Source: CAYPLH01 sp964411505 (lineage in GTDB: Bacteria > Bacillota > Clostridia > CAYPLH01 > DUMO01). Taken from it: a stretch of DNA of 64,000 bases. Both the position numbers and the translations under genes were made by a program. Of this stretch, positions 17,241-26,889 are shown in pieces. Position 1 is the first letter of the stretch; each line of letters starts with the position of its first letter. Location of the stretch: the NCBI GenBank assembly GCA_964411505.1, contig CAYPLH010000019.1, forward strand, positions 1 to 64,000, written 5' to 3'. Under the pieces are notes generated by a model that saw nothing but the letters and a program-made list of their open reading frames with translations, had not been told where the DNA came from and made no database searches.

Positions 17241-18524
17241 ATGAAAAAATCTTATAATGCATTTGAAGTTGCACAAGCACAATTTGATAAGATATCCGAG
17301 AGAATCGGATTAGATGAAGCTACAAGTGATTTCTTGCGCCAGCCTATGCGTGAGTATCATTTAACTATTCCAATTCAGATGGATGATGGGAGTACAAAAG
17401 TATTCAAAGGATATCGCATTCAACATAATGATGCAAGGGGTCCAGCAAAAGGCGGAGTTCGTTTTCATCCGCATGAAACTGTAGATACAATTCGTGCTCT
17501 TTCCATGTGGATGACATGGAAATGTTCTGTAGTTGATATTCCGCTGGGTGGCGGAAAAGGTGGGATTATATGTGATCCTCGTAACCTGACTGAACGTGAG
17601 CAGGAGAGATTGTGTCGTGGTTGGGTGAGACAGCTTGCGCGAAATATGGGTCCGATCAGTGATGTACCTGCACCTGATGTGATGACAAACGGTAAACATA
17701 TGTTGTGGATGCTAGATGAGTTCGAAACTATACATGGAGGCAGATATCCTGGCTTTATTACCGGAAAGCCTGTGGGTATGGGCGGATCCTTGGGGAGAAC
17801 TGAAGCTACAGGTTTTAGTATTATATTTGTACTACGTGAAGCATTAAAAACTTTTAATATTAAAATTGACAATACAACTGCAAGCATTCAGGGCTTTGGC
17901 AACGTAGCACAGCATGCAGCTCAGAAATATAGTGAACTTGGCGGGAAAATAGTTGCTATTTCATGCTGGGACAATAAAGATAAAAAGTCTTATACTTTCA
18001 GGAGTAAGAATGGTTTAGACTTTAAATTTCTCAAGAATATAACTGATTCGTTTGGTTCAATACAAAAAGATAGGGCAAAGGACGCAGGCTATGAGATACT
18101 TCCTGGAGACGTGTGGATTGAGCAGGATGTAGATATAATTATTCCTGCAGCGCTGGAAAACCAGATAAATTCAGAAAATGTTCACAGGATAAGCAAACAA
18201 GTGAAGGTTATTGCAGAAGGCGCAAATGGGCCTACTACACCAGAGGCCGACGAAGTTATAAACGAACGAAACATATTTGTGATTCCCGATTTTCTTGCAA
18301 ATGCCGGTGGAGTTACATGCAGTTATTTTGAGCAGGTTCAGTCGAACATGAACTATTACTGGGAGATTGAAGAAGTTATGAGCAAACTGGATACAAAGAT
18401 GACGTCGGCATTTAAAGCTGTTTATGAACTGTCGGTAAGTAAGAACCTTTTTATGAGGGATGCAGCATACATTATTGCAATTAATCGTGTCGCACAAGCA
18501 GTTAAAAACAGAGGATGGGTATAA
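17241..18524 (+). CDS. gdhA: Glutamate dehydrogenase (Glu/Leu/Phe/Val dehydrogenase family)
   Basis: A 427-residue hexameric-type enzyme that interconverts glutamate with 2-oxoglutarate and ammonia. The substrate loop K70 in GPAKGGVRFHP, catalytic K106 in PLGGGKGGI and D141 in SDVPAPDV are present. The nucleotide-binding GFGNVA is at 218-223, and EGANGPTTPEAD and FLANAGGVTCSYFEQVQ are typical of the RocG/GudB branch. ATG 17241 follows a GGGGGT site. It is monocistronic, ending in a terminator. NAD versus NADP use was not determined. Confidence 0.95.
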   Translation: MKKSYNAFEVAQAQFDKISERIGLDEATSDFLRQPMREYHLTIPIQMDDGSTKVFKGYRIQHNDARGPAKGGVRFHPHETVDTIRALSMWMTWKCSVVDIPLGGGKGGIICDPRNLTEREQERLCRGWVRQLARNMGPISDVPAPDVMTNGKHMLWMLDEFETIHGGRYPGFITGKPVGMGGSLGRTEATGFSIIFVLREALKTFNIKIDNTTASIQGFGNVAQHAAQKYSELGGKIVAISCWDNKDKKSYTFRSKNGLDFKFLKNITDSFGSIQKDRAKDAGYEILPGDVWIEQDVDIIIPAALENQINSENVHRISKQVKVIAEGANGPTTPEADEVINERNIFVIPDFLANAGGVTCSYFEQVQSNMNYYWEIEEVMSKLDTKMTSAFKAVYELSVSKNLFMRDAAYIIAINRVAQAVKNRGWV

Positions 18525-18558
18525 TAACCTTTTAATTCTGAACTGAATGTTAGGAGAA

Positions 18559-18594
18559 GCGTGCTCGGAAAGCCCAGCACGCGTTATTTCTTAT
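18559..18594 (+). terminator. Terminator after glutamate dehydrogenase
   Basis: GCGTGCT (18559-18565) pairs with AGCACGC (18576-18582), followed by GTTATTTCTTATT. Confidence 0.7.
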
Positions 18595-18689
18595 TGCGTG
18601 CATCTAATTTGCCCAAGATAATCAAAACGCAAATGAGAATTACATGTAAACTGAAATGAATAAAATTATAGATTGCAGGAGATTTATAT

Positions 18690-20075
18690 ATGTCAAAGCT
18701 TAAAGAACTGTTCTCACCTAAAGATATGACTGAGGGAACACCATGGAAACGGATTATTGAATTTTCGATTCCGATGTTGATTGGAAACATTGCACAGCAA
18801 TTTTATAATACAGCCGACTCAATTATTGTAGGCAAATACGTTGGTGACAATGCCCTTGCTGCCGTAGGAAGTGCATTTCCAATACTAAATTTATTACTAG
18901 TATTATTTGTAGGCATTTCTATAGGCGCAAGTATAATGGTTTCCCAGTACTTTGGTGCAAAGGATCGTGAAAAACTTTCCCATACCGTAGGTGTGTGTAT
19001 AACACTTACTTTCATAGCATCATTAATCATCATGGTAATTGGTCCCCTTACAGCACGCCCCATGCTTACATTCCTTAATACACCAGACTCGATTATAGAT
19101 TGGTGCGAGGATTATCTCATAATTCTTTTTGTTGGTAGCCTAGGTTTCTTTTACTATAATATATTCTCAGGCATATTACGCGGGTTGGGTGACTCTGTTT
19201 CAGCATTGATTTTTCTACTAATCTCTACAGCACTTAATGTTGGGTTGGATATTTGGTTTGTCGCAGGATTTAATATGGGTGTTTCAGGAGTTGCGCTAGC
19301 CACTGTAATAGCTCAGGGAATTTCAGCGATTCTATGCTTTATAAAATTAATGAAGATGAAAGACTTATTTGATGTTAAGTTTAAAATGTTGGTACCAACA
19401 AAGGAGTACGCTGTCAAGCTATTAAAGCTTGGTATGCCTTCAGGATTAACTCAAGGGATATTTTCGCTTGCAATGATTGCTGTGCAGTCCTTGACCAATA
19501 GCTTTGGTGAAATGGTTATTGCCTGTAATGTTATAGTCATGCGTGTGGATGGATTTGCAATGATGCCTAACTTCAGCTTTGGTACTGCGATGACAACCTA
19601 TGCAGGACAGAACATAGGTGCGAAAAAGATGGAAAGGGTGGACCAAGGAACAAAGGATGGTATCCGGATAGCGGTAGGAGTTTCAACAGTAATAACAATT
19701 ATTATTCTTATTCTTGGTAAATATCTAGTAAACATTTTTACTGACACAGGAGAGCTTGTTGAATTGAGCATGCATATGATGCGTATTTTGGCAGTTGGGT
19801 ACATTGCGATGGCTGTAACTCAGACTCTTTCTGGTGTAATGCGTGGTGCAGGTGATACTATAACACCTATGTGGATTTCGTTGATTGTTACAATAGTTTT
19901 ACGTGTACCTATTGCTTATACAATTGCCTATTTTACACGTAGTATGGCATATCCGACAGGAAGACCTGAGGCAACTTATGTTTCTTTACTGATAGCATGG
20001 ATATGTGGCGCAGTGATCACTTCGATTTCCTTTAAGAAGGGTAAATGGAGAGAGAAGAGTATTGCTGAAAAATAA
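18690..20075 (+). CDS. MATE-family efflux transporter
   Basis: A 461-residue membrane protein with about 12 helices in two homologous halves. It begins with the MATE pattern FSIPMLIGNIAQQFYNTADSIIVG and later has GASIMVSQYFGAKD and, in the second half, NFSFGTAMTTYAGQNIGAKK. The family exports cationic drugs or metabolites in exchange for Na+ or H+. ATG 18690 follows AGGAGA. It faces the MFS gene at 20134 tail to tail. Substrate unknown. Confidence 0.92.
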   Translation: MSKLKELFSPKDMTEGTPWKRIIEFSIPMLIGNIAQQFYNTADSIIVGKYVGDNALAAVGSAFPILNLLLVLFVGISIGASIMVSQYFGAKDREKLSHTVGVCITLTFIASLIIMVIGPLTARPMLTFLNTPDSIIDWCEDYLIILFVGSLGFFYYNIFSGILRGLGDSVSALIFLLISTALNVGLDIWFVAGFNMGVSGVALATVIAQGISAILCFIKLMKMKDLFDVKFKMLVPTKEYAVKLLKLGMPSGLTQGIFSLAMIAVQSLTNSFGEMVIACNVIVMRVDGFAMMPNFSFGTAMTTYAGQNIGAKKMERVDQGTKDGIRIAVGVSTVITIIILILGKYLVNIFTDTGELVELSMHMMRILAVGYIAMAVTQTLSGVMRGAGDTITPMWISLIVTIVLRVPIAYTIAYFTRSMAYPTGRPEATYVSLLIAWICGAVITSISFKKGKWREKSIAEK

Positions 20076-20133
20076 CTATATTGCAGAATACTTTGTCCAT
20101 GGATTTGATGCATTTATCTGTGTTATCATTATG

Positions 20134-21468
20134 TTATCTACTGGATGTGACAAGGCTCTTGTCATTTTGCGCCGTATCTTGAACCGGACTATTTTTTCGC
20201 AGCATCAGATGCCATGATAATATTAAGATTACTACCATACTGAGGAACGATACGAAATATAAAAGCCTGAACTCAAGGTGTTCAAAGCCTCCATACCCAA
20301 TACCCGAAAGATAATTAAGAAGTATTTTACCAGCTAATGGAGCAAAAAGCATGCCGAGTCCAAATGAGAAGTAATACCAACCTTCATAAATGGTTCTTCC
20401 TATTTTTGGCATAATGTCATACCGGTAAGCCATTACTGTTACTTGGAATCCCCCATATCCCACACCTGTAGCAAGGGATGATAAAAGAAGTAAAGCAACT
20501 GTCTTTTCTGTAATAAATGACAGGATAATTAATTCAACGGCAGTGAATAACATACATGCAGCTAAGACGAAATTGATTCCCTTTTTAGCTTGTACCCTGC
20601 TCCATATTTTGTTTGAAAATATCATTGATATCAGTGATATTGTATTTGCAGTTGATAAATACTTATAATCCAGATTAAGGTATTTTATAGTATAAACAGG
20701 TGTAAATGAAACCGACATAGTGTAGACAAGGAAAAAAATCATATTAAAAACAAGGAAATTTCTATACTTTTTATTTTTTAACGGACTAAAAAAGTTATCA
20801 AAATGATTTTTATCTTTCTGATCTTGAATTGAAACCTTTGTGTCAATATTTTTAAGTACAATGACATCGGATATTGATAGCAGGTAACTAATAAAGAAGA
20901 CAATTAGAAAACCCAAATACCCCTTGTTAAAATAATCAATAATAAACCCGCCCGCAATTACCATTACGCTCATAAAAATCTTGGCCAAAAACATTCTCTG
21001 GTATATAAAGCTGCTCCTGTCTTTGTCAGATACGGCATCCATTGTCCATACAAGCCATCCTACACGATATATTCCCCAGGTTACATCAGAGATAACTACC
21101 AGAATACAAACCAGCGCCAGCATTACGTTTTTATTAATAATTATTAGAGGCAATAGTGAAATAAGGAATATAGTTGTCCTGGATAGAAAATTCATGGCCA
21201 AAAGGGCATTTTTATGATTTTTAAAGTGTCCAAAAATAAAAAAAGAAATTACCGATAAAATGGTAGAATAATTGGTGGAATTATTGATCATTGCAATCAT
21301 GAAATCGGAAGCACCCAAGTGGACCATGTATCCTGATAAAATTACTCCAGTAGTCAGAACAAAAGCAGTGTTAATAATAAGTGCATCTAAAAGAAAAAGA
21401 AATTTATTTCTGTTGCTGTCAAATTTAATAAACTTCATAAAATGTCGAGTGGTAATATTGCGGTTCAT
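20134..21468 (-). CDS. Major facilitator superfamily transporter
   Basis: A 444-residue protein with about 12 hydrophobic segments and a hydrophilic central loop near residues 205-235 (KNIDTKVSIQDQKDKNHFDN). The order of helices and the charged turns fit MFS permeases; no substrate motif is recognised. Reading on the minus strand, ATG follows TGGAGA. Its C-terminal codons contain TGACAAG-GCT-CTTGTCA (20148-20164), a short hairpin that could help end the convergent MATE transcript. Confidence 0.85.
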   Translation of the reverse strand: MNRNITTRHFMKFIKFDSNRNKFLFLLDALIINTAFVLTTGVILSGYMVHLGASDFMIAMINNSTNYSTILSVISFFIFGHFKNHKNALLAMNFLSRTTIFLISLLPLIIINKNVMLALVCILVVISDVTWGIYRVGWLVWTMDAVSDKDRSSFIYQRMFLAKIFMSVMVIAGGFIIDYFNKGYLGFLIVFFISYLLSISDVIVLKNIDTKVSIQDQKDKNHFDNFFSPLKNKKYRNFLVFNMIFFLVYTMSVSFTPVYTIKYLNLDYKYLSTANTISLISMIFSNKIWSRVQAKKGINFVLAACMLFTAVELIILSFITEKTVALLLLSSLATGVGYGGFQVTVMAYRYDIMPKIGRTIYEGWYYFSFGLGMLFAPLAGKILLNYLSGIGYGGFEHLEFRLLYFVSFLSMVVILILSWHLMLRKNSPVQDTAQNDKSLVTSSR

Positions 21469-21596
21469 AAGCTGTCTCCATTTAGAATACTTTGTTCATT
21501 TAAGTTATCAAAAAGCTTTAAATACTTTCTACTAACCTTGCTCCGGTGATAATACTAATCTTAATTTAAATCATTATATGATTATTCCCAAAAATA

Positions 21597-21675
21597 AGTT
21601 GAACACGCCTTCGCATACAATATATGCTGGCGATTAAATCGTTCGGACACTATATATTGTATGTGAAGTTCAACT
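21597..21675. repeat. 79-bp interrupted inverted repeat in a divergent promoter region
   Basis: AGTTGAAC (21597-21604) pairs with GTTCAACT (21668-21675), and inside it CTTCGCATACAATATAT pairs with ATATATTGTATGTGAAG with one mismatch. The loop contains the small palindrome CGATTAAATCG. It lies between the divergent MFS and acyltransferase genes, where a terminator is not expected, so a regulatory structure or a small mobile element relic is more likely. Besides this and the element at 21924, the 21469-22022 gap shows nothing else. Confidence 0.6.
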
Positions 21676-21923
21676 AATATACTTTTTGTGTATTAATCAT
21701 TATATCATTTAAAACAAGATTACATCAACAGGAGTAATTTTTTCCACTTTCAGGTTTATAGTAAAATAATTTTTCTATTCCATACTAAGGTAAATTGTAT
21801 TACAATAAAAGAAATGATTGTTGCAAAAGCTTTGACAGGTTTTACGCGAAAAACTTTAATAGTAATTTGATTATAACCCAGAAGGTCACAAAGTGATTTT
21901 TAACTGCAAGTTATGCATGTATA

Positions 21924-21965
21924 AGCTTGAAGTAGCCTTCCTTGGAAGACTGGATAATCATAATA
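21924..21965 (+). promoter_or_regulatory. Leader element shared with 1362-1391, with an inserted inverted repeat
   Basis: CTTGAAGTAG and CTGGATAATCATAA match the element upstream of the ABC exporter. Here they are separated by CTTCC-TT-GGAAG, a small palindrome that resembles CTTCCAATTGGAAG at 5303-5316. It lies about 60 bases before the acyltransferase start. Confidence 0.3.
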
Positions 21966-22022
21966 CTAATTTGAGAAGCTAAAAAGGCAATCACTATTAA
22001 GTTTTACTATTTTGGAGCTAAG

Positions 22023-23306
22023 ATGAATCAGAAAAAGAAAGTTGAGTGGACAAAACTTGATAATGCGTCAAAAATTTTTCCTGCAACCTGTAGCTATAAG
22101 GATACCAAGGTATTCCGGTTTACCTGTGAATTGCATGAAACTGTAGATGCAGATATTTTACAGGAAGCGCTGGATGTGACTATTGAAAAGTTTCCATTGT
22201 ACAGATCTGTATTACGCAGGGGCATTTTCTGGTACTATTTTGAAAGTAGCGACATAAAGCCGGTGGTTGAGATTGAATCTAATCCAATTTGCGCATCTAT
22301 TTATTTTAAAGAGAAAAAAAATTTATTATTTCGAGTGTTTTATTATAACAGAAGAATAAGTATTGAAGTGTTTCATGCATTGTCCGATGGAAAAGGTGCA
22401 CTTGGGTTTATGCATACGCTAGTGAGTCATTATTTGTTCTTAAAGTACAGAGATGTGTTTGCAGGCAAAATACCTCAATTAACTGTTAATGCATCAATAA
22501 GTGAAAAAAAAGAAGACAGCTTTGAAAAATATTTCGCAGGTGGAAACGTTTTTAAGGCTATAAAAGAAATTAAAAGTATAAATAAAAATAAGAAGGCTTA
22601 CCATATAAAGGGCACAAGAATGGAAGAAAACAGAATAAAGGTGATAGAAGGCAGCATGTCTGCTAAAGCTGTCCTAGAAGAAGCCCATAGTTGTAACACT
22701 ACACTTACCATATTTATAACCGCATTATTTATGTATTCTATTTACAAGCATATGCCGGCTTTAAAAAAGGATCGCCCTGTGGTTTTGCTTGTACCGGTCA
22801 ATTTGCGACAGTTTTTCAAATCCGAAACAACCAGGAACTTCTTTAGTACCATTAGCATCGGGTATGAGTTTGAAGGGAAAAGTGCCGATTTTATAGATGT
22901 GATTAACAGTGTAAGCGCGAGCTTTAAAAAAGAGTTGACCGAAGAACAAATGATAAAGCATTTAAGTCGTTATATATTGTTGGAGAAGAATCCATTTACA
23001 AGAGTGGCTCCCCTACCCATTAAGGATTTCTTTATTCGAATTGCCAATAGTGTTAACAATAGAAATACAACTGCAGCAATCTCCAACTTAGGACGGATTG
23101 AAATGCCGGTTGAATTTGACGATTATATTAGGCAGTTTAGCGTTTTTACTGGTGTTATCAGACCACAAATATCTATGTGCACTTACAAAGACAGGTTGGT
23201 TGTGAGTTTTAATTCGCCGTTTGGAGAAACTGATATACAAAGAACATTTTTTAATTATCTTACAAGTAAAGGTATTGAAATTGAGATATCAACAAACCTA
23301 CCGTAG
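22023..23306 (+). CDS. Condensation/alcohol acetyltransferase-like acyltransferase
   Basis: The 427-residue cytosolic protein belongs to the CoA-dependent acyltransferase fold shared by NRPS condensation domains, PapA and alcohol acetyltransferases. The catalytic motif is FHALSDGKGA at about 117-126, a variant of HHxxxDG with one histidine. A late conserved LVPVNLRQFF and NLGRIEMP support the family. ATG 22023 follows TGGAGC. The next gene begins 13 bases downstream, forming an operon with a zinc-ribbon membrane protein and a dehydrogenase. Acyl donor and acceptor are unknown. Confidence 0.8.
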   Translation: MNQKKKVEWTKLDNASKIFPATCSYKDTKVFRFTCELHETVDADILQEALDVTIEKFPLYRSVLRRGIFWYYFESSDIKPVVEIESNPICASIYFKEKKNLLFRVFYYNRRISIEVFHALSDGKGALGFMHTLVSHYLFLKYRDVFAGKIPQLTVNASISEKKEDSFEKYFAGGNVFKAIKEIKSINKNKKAYHIKGTRMEENRIKVIEGSMSAKAVLEEAHSCNTTLTIFITALFMYSIYKHMPALKKDRPVVLLVPVNLRQFFKSETTRNFFSTISIGYEFEGKSADFIDVINSVSASFKKELTEEQMIKHLSRYILLEKNPFTRVAPLPIKDFFIRIANSVNNRNTTAAISNLGRIEMPVEFDDYIRQFSVFTGVIRPQISMCTYKDRLVVSFNSPFGETDIQRTFFNYLTSKGIEIEISTNLP

Positions 23307-23319
23307 AGGGAGTGAGGTT

Positions 23320-23982
23320 ATGCAATATTGTAGTTACTGCAAGATTCATATTCGAGGGAACGGTGACAAATGTCCATTATGTTTGAATATTCTGCCTGAT
23401 GGTACTAGCAATATAGTAGAGATTTATCCTGATATTCCTCCTTCCTATGAGCAGCACATGGCTACCAGAATAGCTGCTTTTATTTCTATTGCAGCAATAG
23501 TAGCAAGTTTTGCCATGTCTAAATTGTTTCCAGCCTTAACTGACTGGTTTTCATTTGTTTTACTTGGATTGGTTAGCATGTGGTTAAGTTTAATTTTAGT
23601 TGTACGTAAGAGGCATAATATAGCAAAGGAAATAATGTGGCAGGTAACTATAATCTCATTGCTTTCTATCGTTTGGGATTGGACGACAGGATGGAGAAAC
23701 TGGTCGCTCGAATATTTAATTCCAATTATAAGCGTTTCTGCCATGCTGGTTATGTATATAACTGCAAAGGCTATGAAGTTAAGTATTAGTGATTATGTTG
23801 CATACTTATTGCTAATCGGACTATTTGGTATAATACCAATTCTTTTTATATTATTTGACTGGGTTGATGTGAAATATCCATCCATAATATGTGTCGCTGC
23901 AAGTGCAATTTTTTTATCAGCTGTTATGATATTCCATGGAGAAAGTATAATAATTGAGTTAAAAAAGAGAATGCATGTGTAG
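23320..23982 (+). CDS. Zinc-ribbon membrane protein (DUF6320-like)
   Basis: A 220-residue protein. An N-terminal rubredoxin-like knuckle (CSYCKIHI ... CPLCLNI, Cys at 4, 7, 17 and 20) is followed by five or six transmembrane helices. I recall this architecture as DUF6320, often encoded next to alcohol acetyltransferase-like genes as here. The ATG at 23320 follows GAGGGAGTGAGG and places the knuckle at the start; an open frame that continues upstream merely overlaps the acyltransferase gene. Role unknown; it could recruit or regulate the neighbouring acyltransferase at the membrane. Confidence 0.75.
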   Translation: MQYCSYCKIHIRGNGDKCPLCLNILPDGTSNIVEIYPDIPPSYEQHMATRIAAFISIAAIVASFAMSKLFPALTDWFSFVLLGLVSMWLSLILVVRKRHNIAKEIMWQVTIISLLSIVWDWTTGWRNWSLEYLIPIISVSAMLVMYITAKAMKLSISDYVAYLLLIGLFGIIPILFILFDWVDVKYPSIICVAASAIFLSAVMIFHGESIIIELKKRMHV

Positions 23983-24018
23983 TTTTAAAATGTGAATTTA
24001 AAAGGGGGAGCGATTAAA

Positions 24019-25023
24019 GTGAAGAAAAAAGCAATATTTTTGAATGCCAAACCTGAAAATATGAACAGGGTTTATAGTGAGGAAGCGGTAAAGGAGCTTC
24101 GCGGTATGGTTGATTTACATGAGGTTTGCATTAGTAAGTGTGAAATTATATCAAACCGAGAAGTTTTGAGTAACGCTGAGCTTGCATTTTCTACATGGGG
24201 GATGCCAGATTTTACCGAAAATGAGATTATGGAGTACATGCCCAACTTGAAGGTTGTATTTTATGGCGCTGGTAGTGTTCAAAGGTTTGCCCGACCTTTT
24301 TTGAACTGTGGAGTAAATGTTGTAAGTGCATGGGTCGCAAATGCAGTTCCTGTCGCTGAATATGCAGCTTCCCAGATAGTTCTGGCAAATAAGGGATTTT
24401 ATATTAATACTATTCTTTGCAAGAAAAATCGTACAGAGGCAAGAAAGCTTTTCTCAAAGTTTCCTGGAAATTACTCTGTAAAGGTTGGAATTATTGGAGC
24501 TGGTATGATAGGCAGAATGGTTATTAATTTACTAAAGCAATATAATGTGGATATAATGGTTTTTGATCCATTCCTTGCTGATGATAAGGCGAGTGAACTA
24601 GGAGTTACCAAACATAGCCTTACAGAAATATTTGCTACCTGTCAGACTATTTCTAATCACTTGGCGAACAATCCGCAAACAGTTGGTATCATGAACGAAG
24701 AGCATTTTAATCTGATGCTTGACAACGCAACTTTTATTAATACAGGCAGAGGTGCGCAGGTGGTAGAGGAAGATCTCATCGAAGCCTTAAAAGCCGTGCC
24801 AACAAGAACAGCGGTATTGGATGTTACATATCCGGAACCTGTTAGAGAAGACAGTGAGTTTTTAAAGATGGATAATGTTTTCCTCACATCTCATATTGCA
24901 GGAAGCTCAGGCAATGAAGTTCATAGAATGGCTTGGTATATGATTGATGAATTTAAGCGGTATGAAAAAGGTGAAGAGCTTTTATATAATGTAACACCTA
25001 AGATGCTTGAAACGATGGCATAA
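24019..25023 (+). CDS. D-isomer-specific 2-hydroxyacid dehydrogenase family protein
   Basis: A 334-residue NAD-dependent oxidoreductase. The Rossmann motif is VGIIGAGMIGRMV near 157-169, catalytic Arg is in NTGRGAQVVEEDLIEAL, Glu in DVTYPEP and His in SHIAGSSG. The start is GTG 24019 behind AAAGGGGGAG at 24000-24009. It follows the zinc-ribbon protein gene by 36 bases and shares a terminator region with the convergent SLH gene. Substrate is not evident; the conserved pocket is that of the general family, not of phosphoglycerate dehydrogenase with ACT domain. Confidence 0.85.
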   Translation: MKKKAIFLNAKPENMNRVYSEEAVKELRGMVDLHEVCISKCEIISNREVLSNAELAFSTWGMPDFTENEIMEYMPNLKVVFYGAGSVQRFARPFLNCGVNVVSAWVANAVPVAEYAASQIVLANKGFYINTILCKKNRTEARKLFSKFPGNYSVKVGIIGAGMIGRMVINLLKQYNVDIMVFDPFLADDKASELGVTKHSLTEIFATCQTISNHLANNPQTVGIMNEEHFNLMLDNATFINTGRGAQVVEEDLIEALKAVPTRTAVLDVTYPEPVREDSEFLKMDNVFLTSHIAGSSGNEVHRMAWYMIDEFKRYEKGEELLYNVTPKMLETMA

Positions 25024-25031
25024 GCAACATA

Positions 25032-25092
25032 AAAAAAGGCCGCAGGATGCTCGTCGGGCACTTTATACTTAACGATACCTGCGGCTTTTTCT
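25032..25092. terminator. Bidirectional terminator between convergent genes
   Basis: GCCGCAGG (25039-25046) pairs with CCTGCGGC (25078-25085), flanked by an A-run on the left and a T-run on the right, so it works for the dehydrogenase operon on the plus strand and the SLH gene on the minus strand. Confidence 0.85.
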
Positions 25093-25206
25093 AGTAAGAG
25101 AAGTCTACACCCATGTGAGTCTTGATGCTCCTAACTTCAATTTCTGCTATATGGTTCAGTTTGACCAAGGCGGACTGCGCGAAATTACCTTAGTTGTGTA
25201 AACAAT

Positions 25207-26568
25207 CTAACCAGCAGAATTCACCTGCACATCAAAGGATGTGGTTTTTGTAACATCCTCGTGAGTATAACTTACTTCTACAGTTACAGGGCCTTCGGTA
25301 CTTAGTGTACTGCCACTGTCAGGAGTAGTAGTATATTCTGTTGCTACTACAGTAGCAGTGGAATCGTCACTGAAGGTTGCAGTAATTACTAGACCTGCCA
25401 GGTCAAGAGTTTCGCCTACAGTATAAGTTGTCTTATTAGGTGGGGTTGTCACTGCTATAGACTCAAGGACAGCTGGTCCTGTTGGTTCTTCGGGGATTAC
25501 CTCAACATCAAACGATGTGTTCTTGGTAACATCACCTTCAGTGTAGCTTATTTCAACAGACACAGTACCTTCTTCTTCCAACGTGCTGCCCTCAGCTGGT
25601 AGAGTTGTATAATCGGTTACTTCAATGGTAGAATCATCACTGTAGATTGCTGTAATAACCAGACCAGTTAGATCAAGAGCCTCGCCTACTGTGTAGGTTG
25701 TCTTGTCTGGTTGAGTTGTAACGACTATCGATTCTAGAGTAACTGGTATATCCTCAAATATAGCTGTTATAGTGACATTTTTAGCCGGCATTATAAAGGT
25801 TGTGCCTTCAATGACTGTGTCATTGTACATCAGAGTTCCAGCTTTTAACTGTTTACCGGTATCAGGAACTATTGTTAATGTTATATCCTTGCCAGGACGA
25901 GCCTTCATGGGGCTAGCTGTTATGGTGCCGCCTTCAAGCTCTCCAATTGTTATACTGTAAACCGGCAATGATATATTATAAATGAGCTGACATACTTCAG
26001 CACGTGTAACGGGTTGTTGGGGCTTAAAGTTTTCCTTGTCAAACAAGCCCTCAAACACATGTGCATTGATACAAGAGTTAATGCCATCACGAGCCCATTC
26101 TGAAATAGATTCAGAGTCGGTATACTGTTTATATGCTTCGGGGTTATCAGAACCAAGGTTATAGGTATTCTTAGTGAGCAATGCTAGCTGTTCACGTGTA
26201 ATATAATCATTTGGTGAAAAGCTTGTTTCGCTAGTCCCTTTAACCATTCCCAGACTATTAATAACTATAATGGCAGTATCAAAATAATTATTTAGCTTGG
26301 GAACATCTGCAAACGTATGATTTTCTTCCCTAATACTAAGAATACGGCACCAGATAACAGCAAGCTGTCCACGTGTGAGGTTCGAGTCAGGCATAAATGC
26401 TGTATCGCTCATACCGATTGCATACCCTTTTGCCTCACAAAAATCAATTGCTTCCTTATATGGATGCTCATCAGGAACATCATCAAATTCAGCTGCAAAT
26501 GCGGTCAAACCAATTGATGCTGTCATTACAAAAATCAGAATTATTGAAAAAAACTTTTTTGTTTTCAT
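25207..26568 (-). CDS. SLH-domain surface protein with InlB-like and two Ig-like (Big_3) domains
   Basis: A 453-residue exported protein. A signal peptide (about 1-25, ending TAFAAE) is followed by three SLH repeats (about 27-200) that bind secondary wall polymer, one Listeria-type beta repeat (GGTITASPMKARPGKDITLTI region, about 205-275) and two Ig-like group-3 domains of about 88 residues starting LESIVVTTQPDKTTYTVGE and LESIAVTTPPNKTTYTVGE. It ends directly after the second domain, without a catalytic module, so it may be a structural or adhesive surface protein, or shortened. ATG follows AAGGGAGATG on the minus strand. Confidence 0.9.
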   Translation of the reverse strand: MKTKKFFSIILIFVMTASIGLTAFAAEFDDVPDEHPYKEAIDFCEAKGYAIGMSDTAFMPDSNLTRGQLAVIWCRILSIREENHTFADVPKLNNYFDTAIIVINSLGMVKGTSETSFSPNDYITREQLALLTKNTYNLGSDNPEAYKQYTDSESISEWARDGINSCINAHVFEGLFDKENFKPQQPVTRAEVCQLIYNISLPVYSITIGELEGGTITASPMKARPGKDITLTIVPDTGKQLKAGTLMYNDTVIEGTTFIMPAKNVTITAIFEDIPVTLESIVVTTQPDKTTYTVGEALDLTGLVITAIYSDDSTIEVTDYTTLPAEGSTLEEEGTVSVEISYTEGDVTKNTSFDVEVIPEEPTGPAVLESIAVTTPPNKTTYTVGETLDLAGLVITATFSDDSTATVVATEYTTTPDSGSTLSTEGPVTVEVSYTHEDVTKTTSFDVQVNSAG

Positions 26569-26889
26569 CTACATCTCCCTTTTTCATCAATATTTTAAGT
26601 GCATTCTAATCATTAGAATACAAGCTTATTTTTTGCAGCATTATTTTAAATATATCAAGTAGATAAATGAAACGATGCATAAACAATCTAATAACTCTAA
26701 AAGAATACTTACAAACAAAGATTTTCATAAAAAATATTTTGAAAAATTTCAATACTACTTTCGTTAAATCTCATCTGTTTATCAATGATTACGATCCCTT
26801 CACGAAAATCGGTTCTTGAACATATTATATTTTATGTAACACAAAAAAATACAGCAAAAGTATGCTTTAGCGCGAAAGGAGTGATTATT
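26569..26889. other. Divergent intergenic region with a 17-bp palindrome
   Basis: The region separates the SLH gene (minus) and the multicopper oxidase gene (plus). ATTCTAAT-C-ATTAGAAT at 26603-26619 is a perfect inverted repeat placed 35 bases from the SLH start, a good candidate operator. It also resembles PerR/Fur-class A/T-rich boxes in general form; assignment is inference. Nothing else was seen. Confidence 0.4.

Noticed and set aside
17361..17887. Long minus-strand frames opposite gdhA
   Set aside because: Antisense shadows of a conserved gene; composition reflects the gdhA codon pattern.
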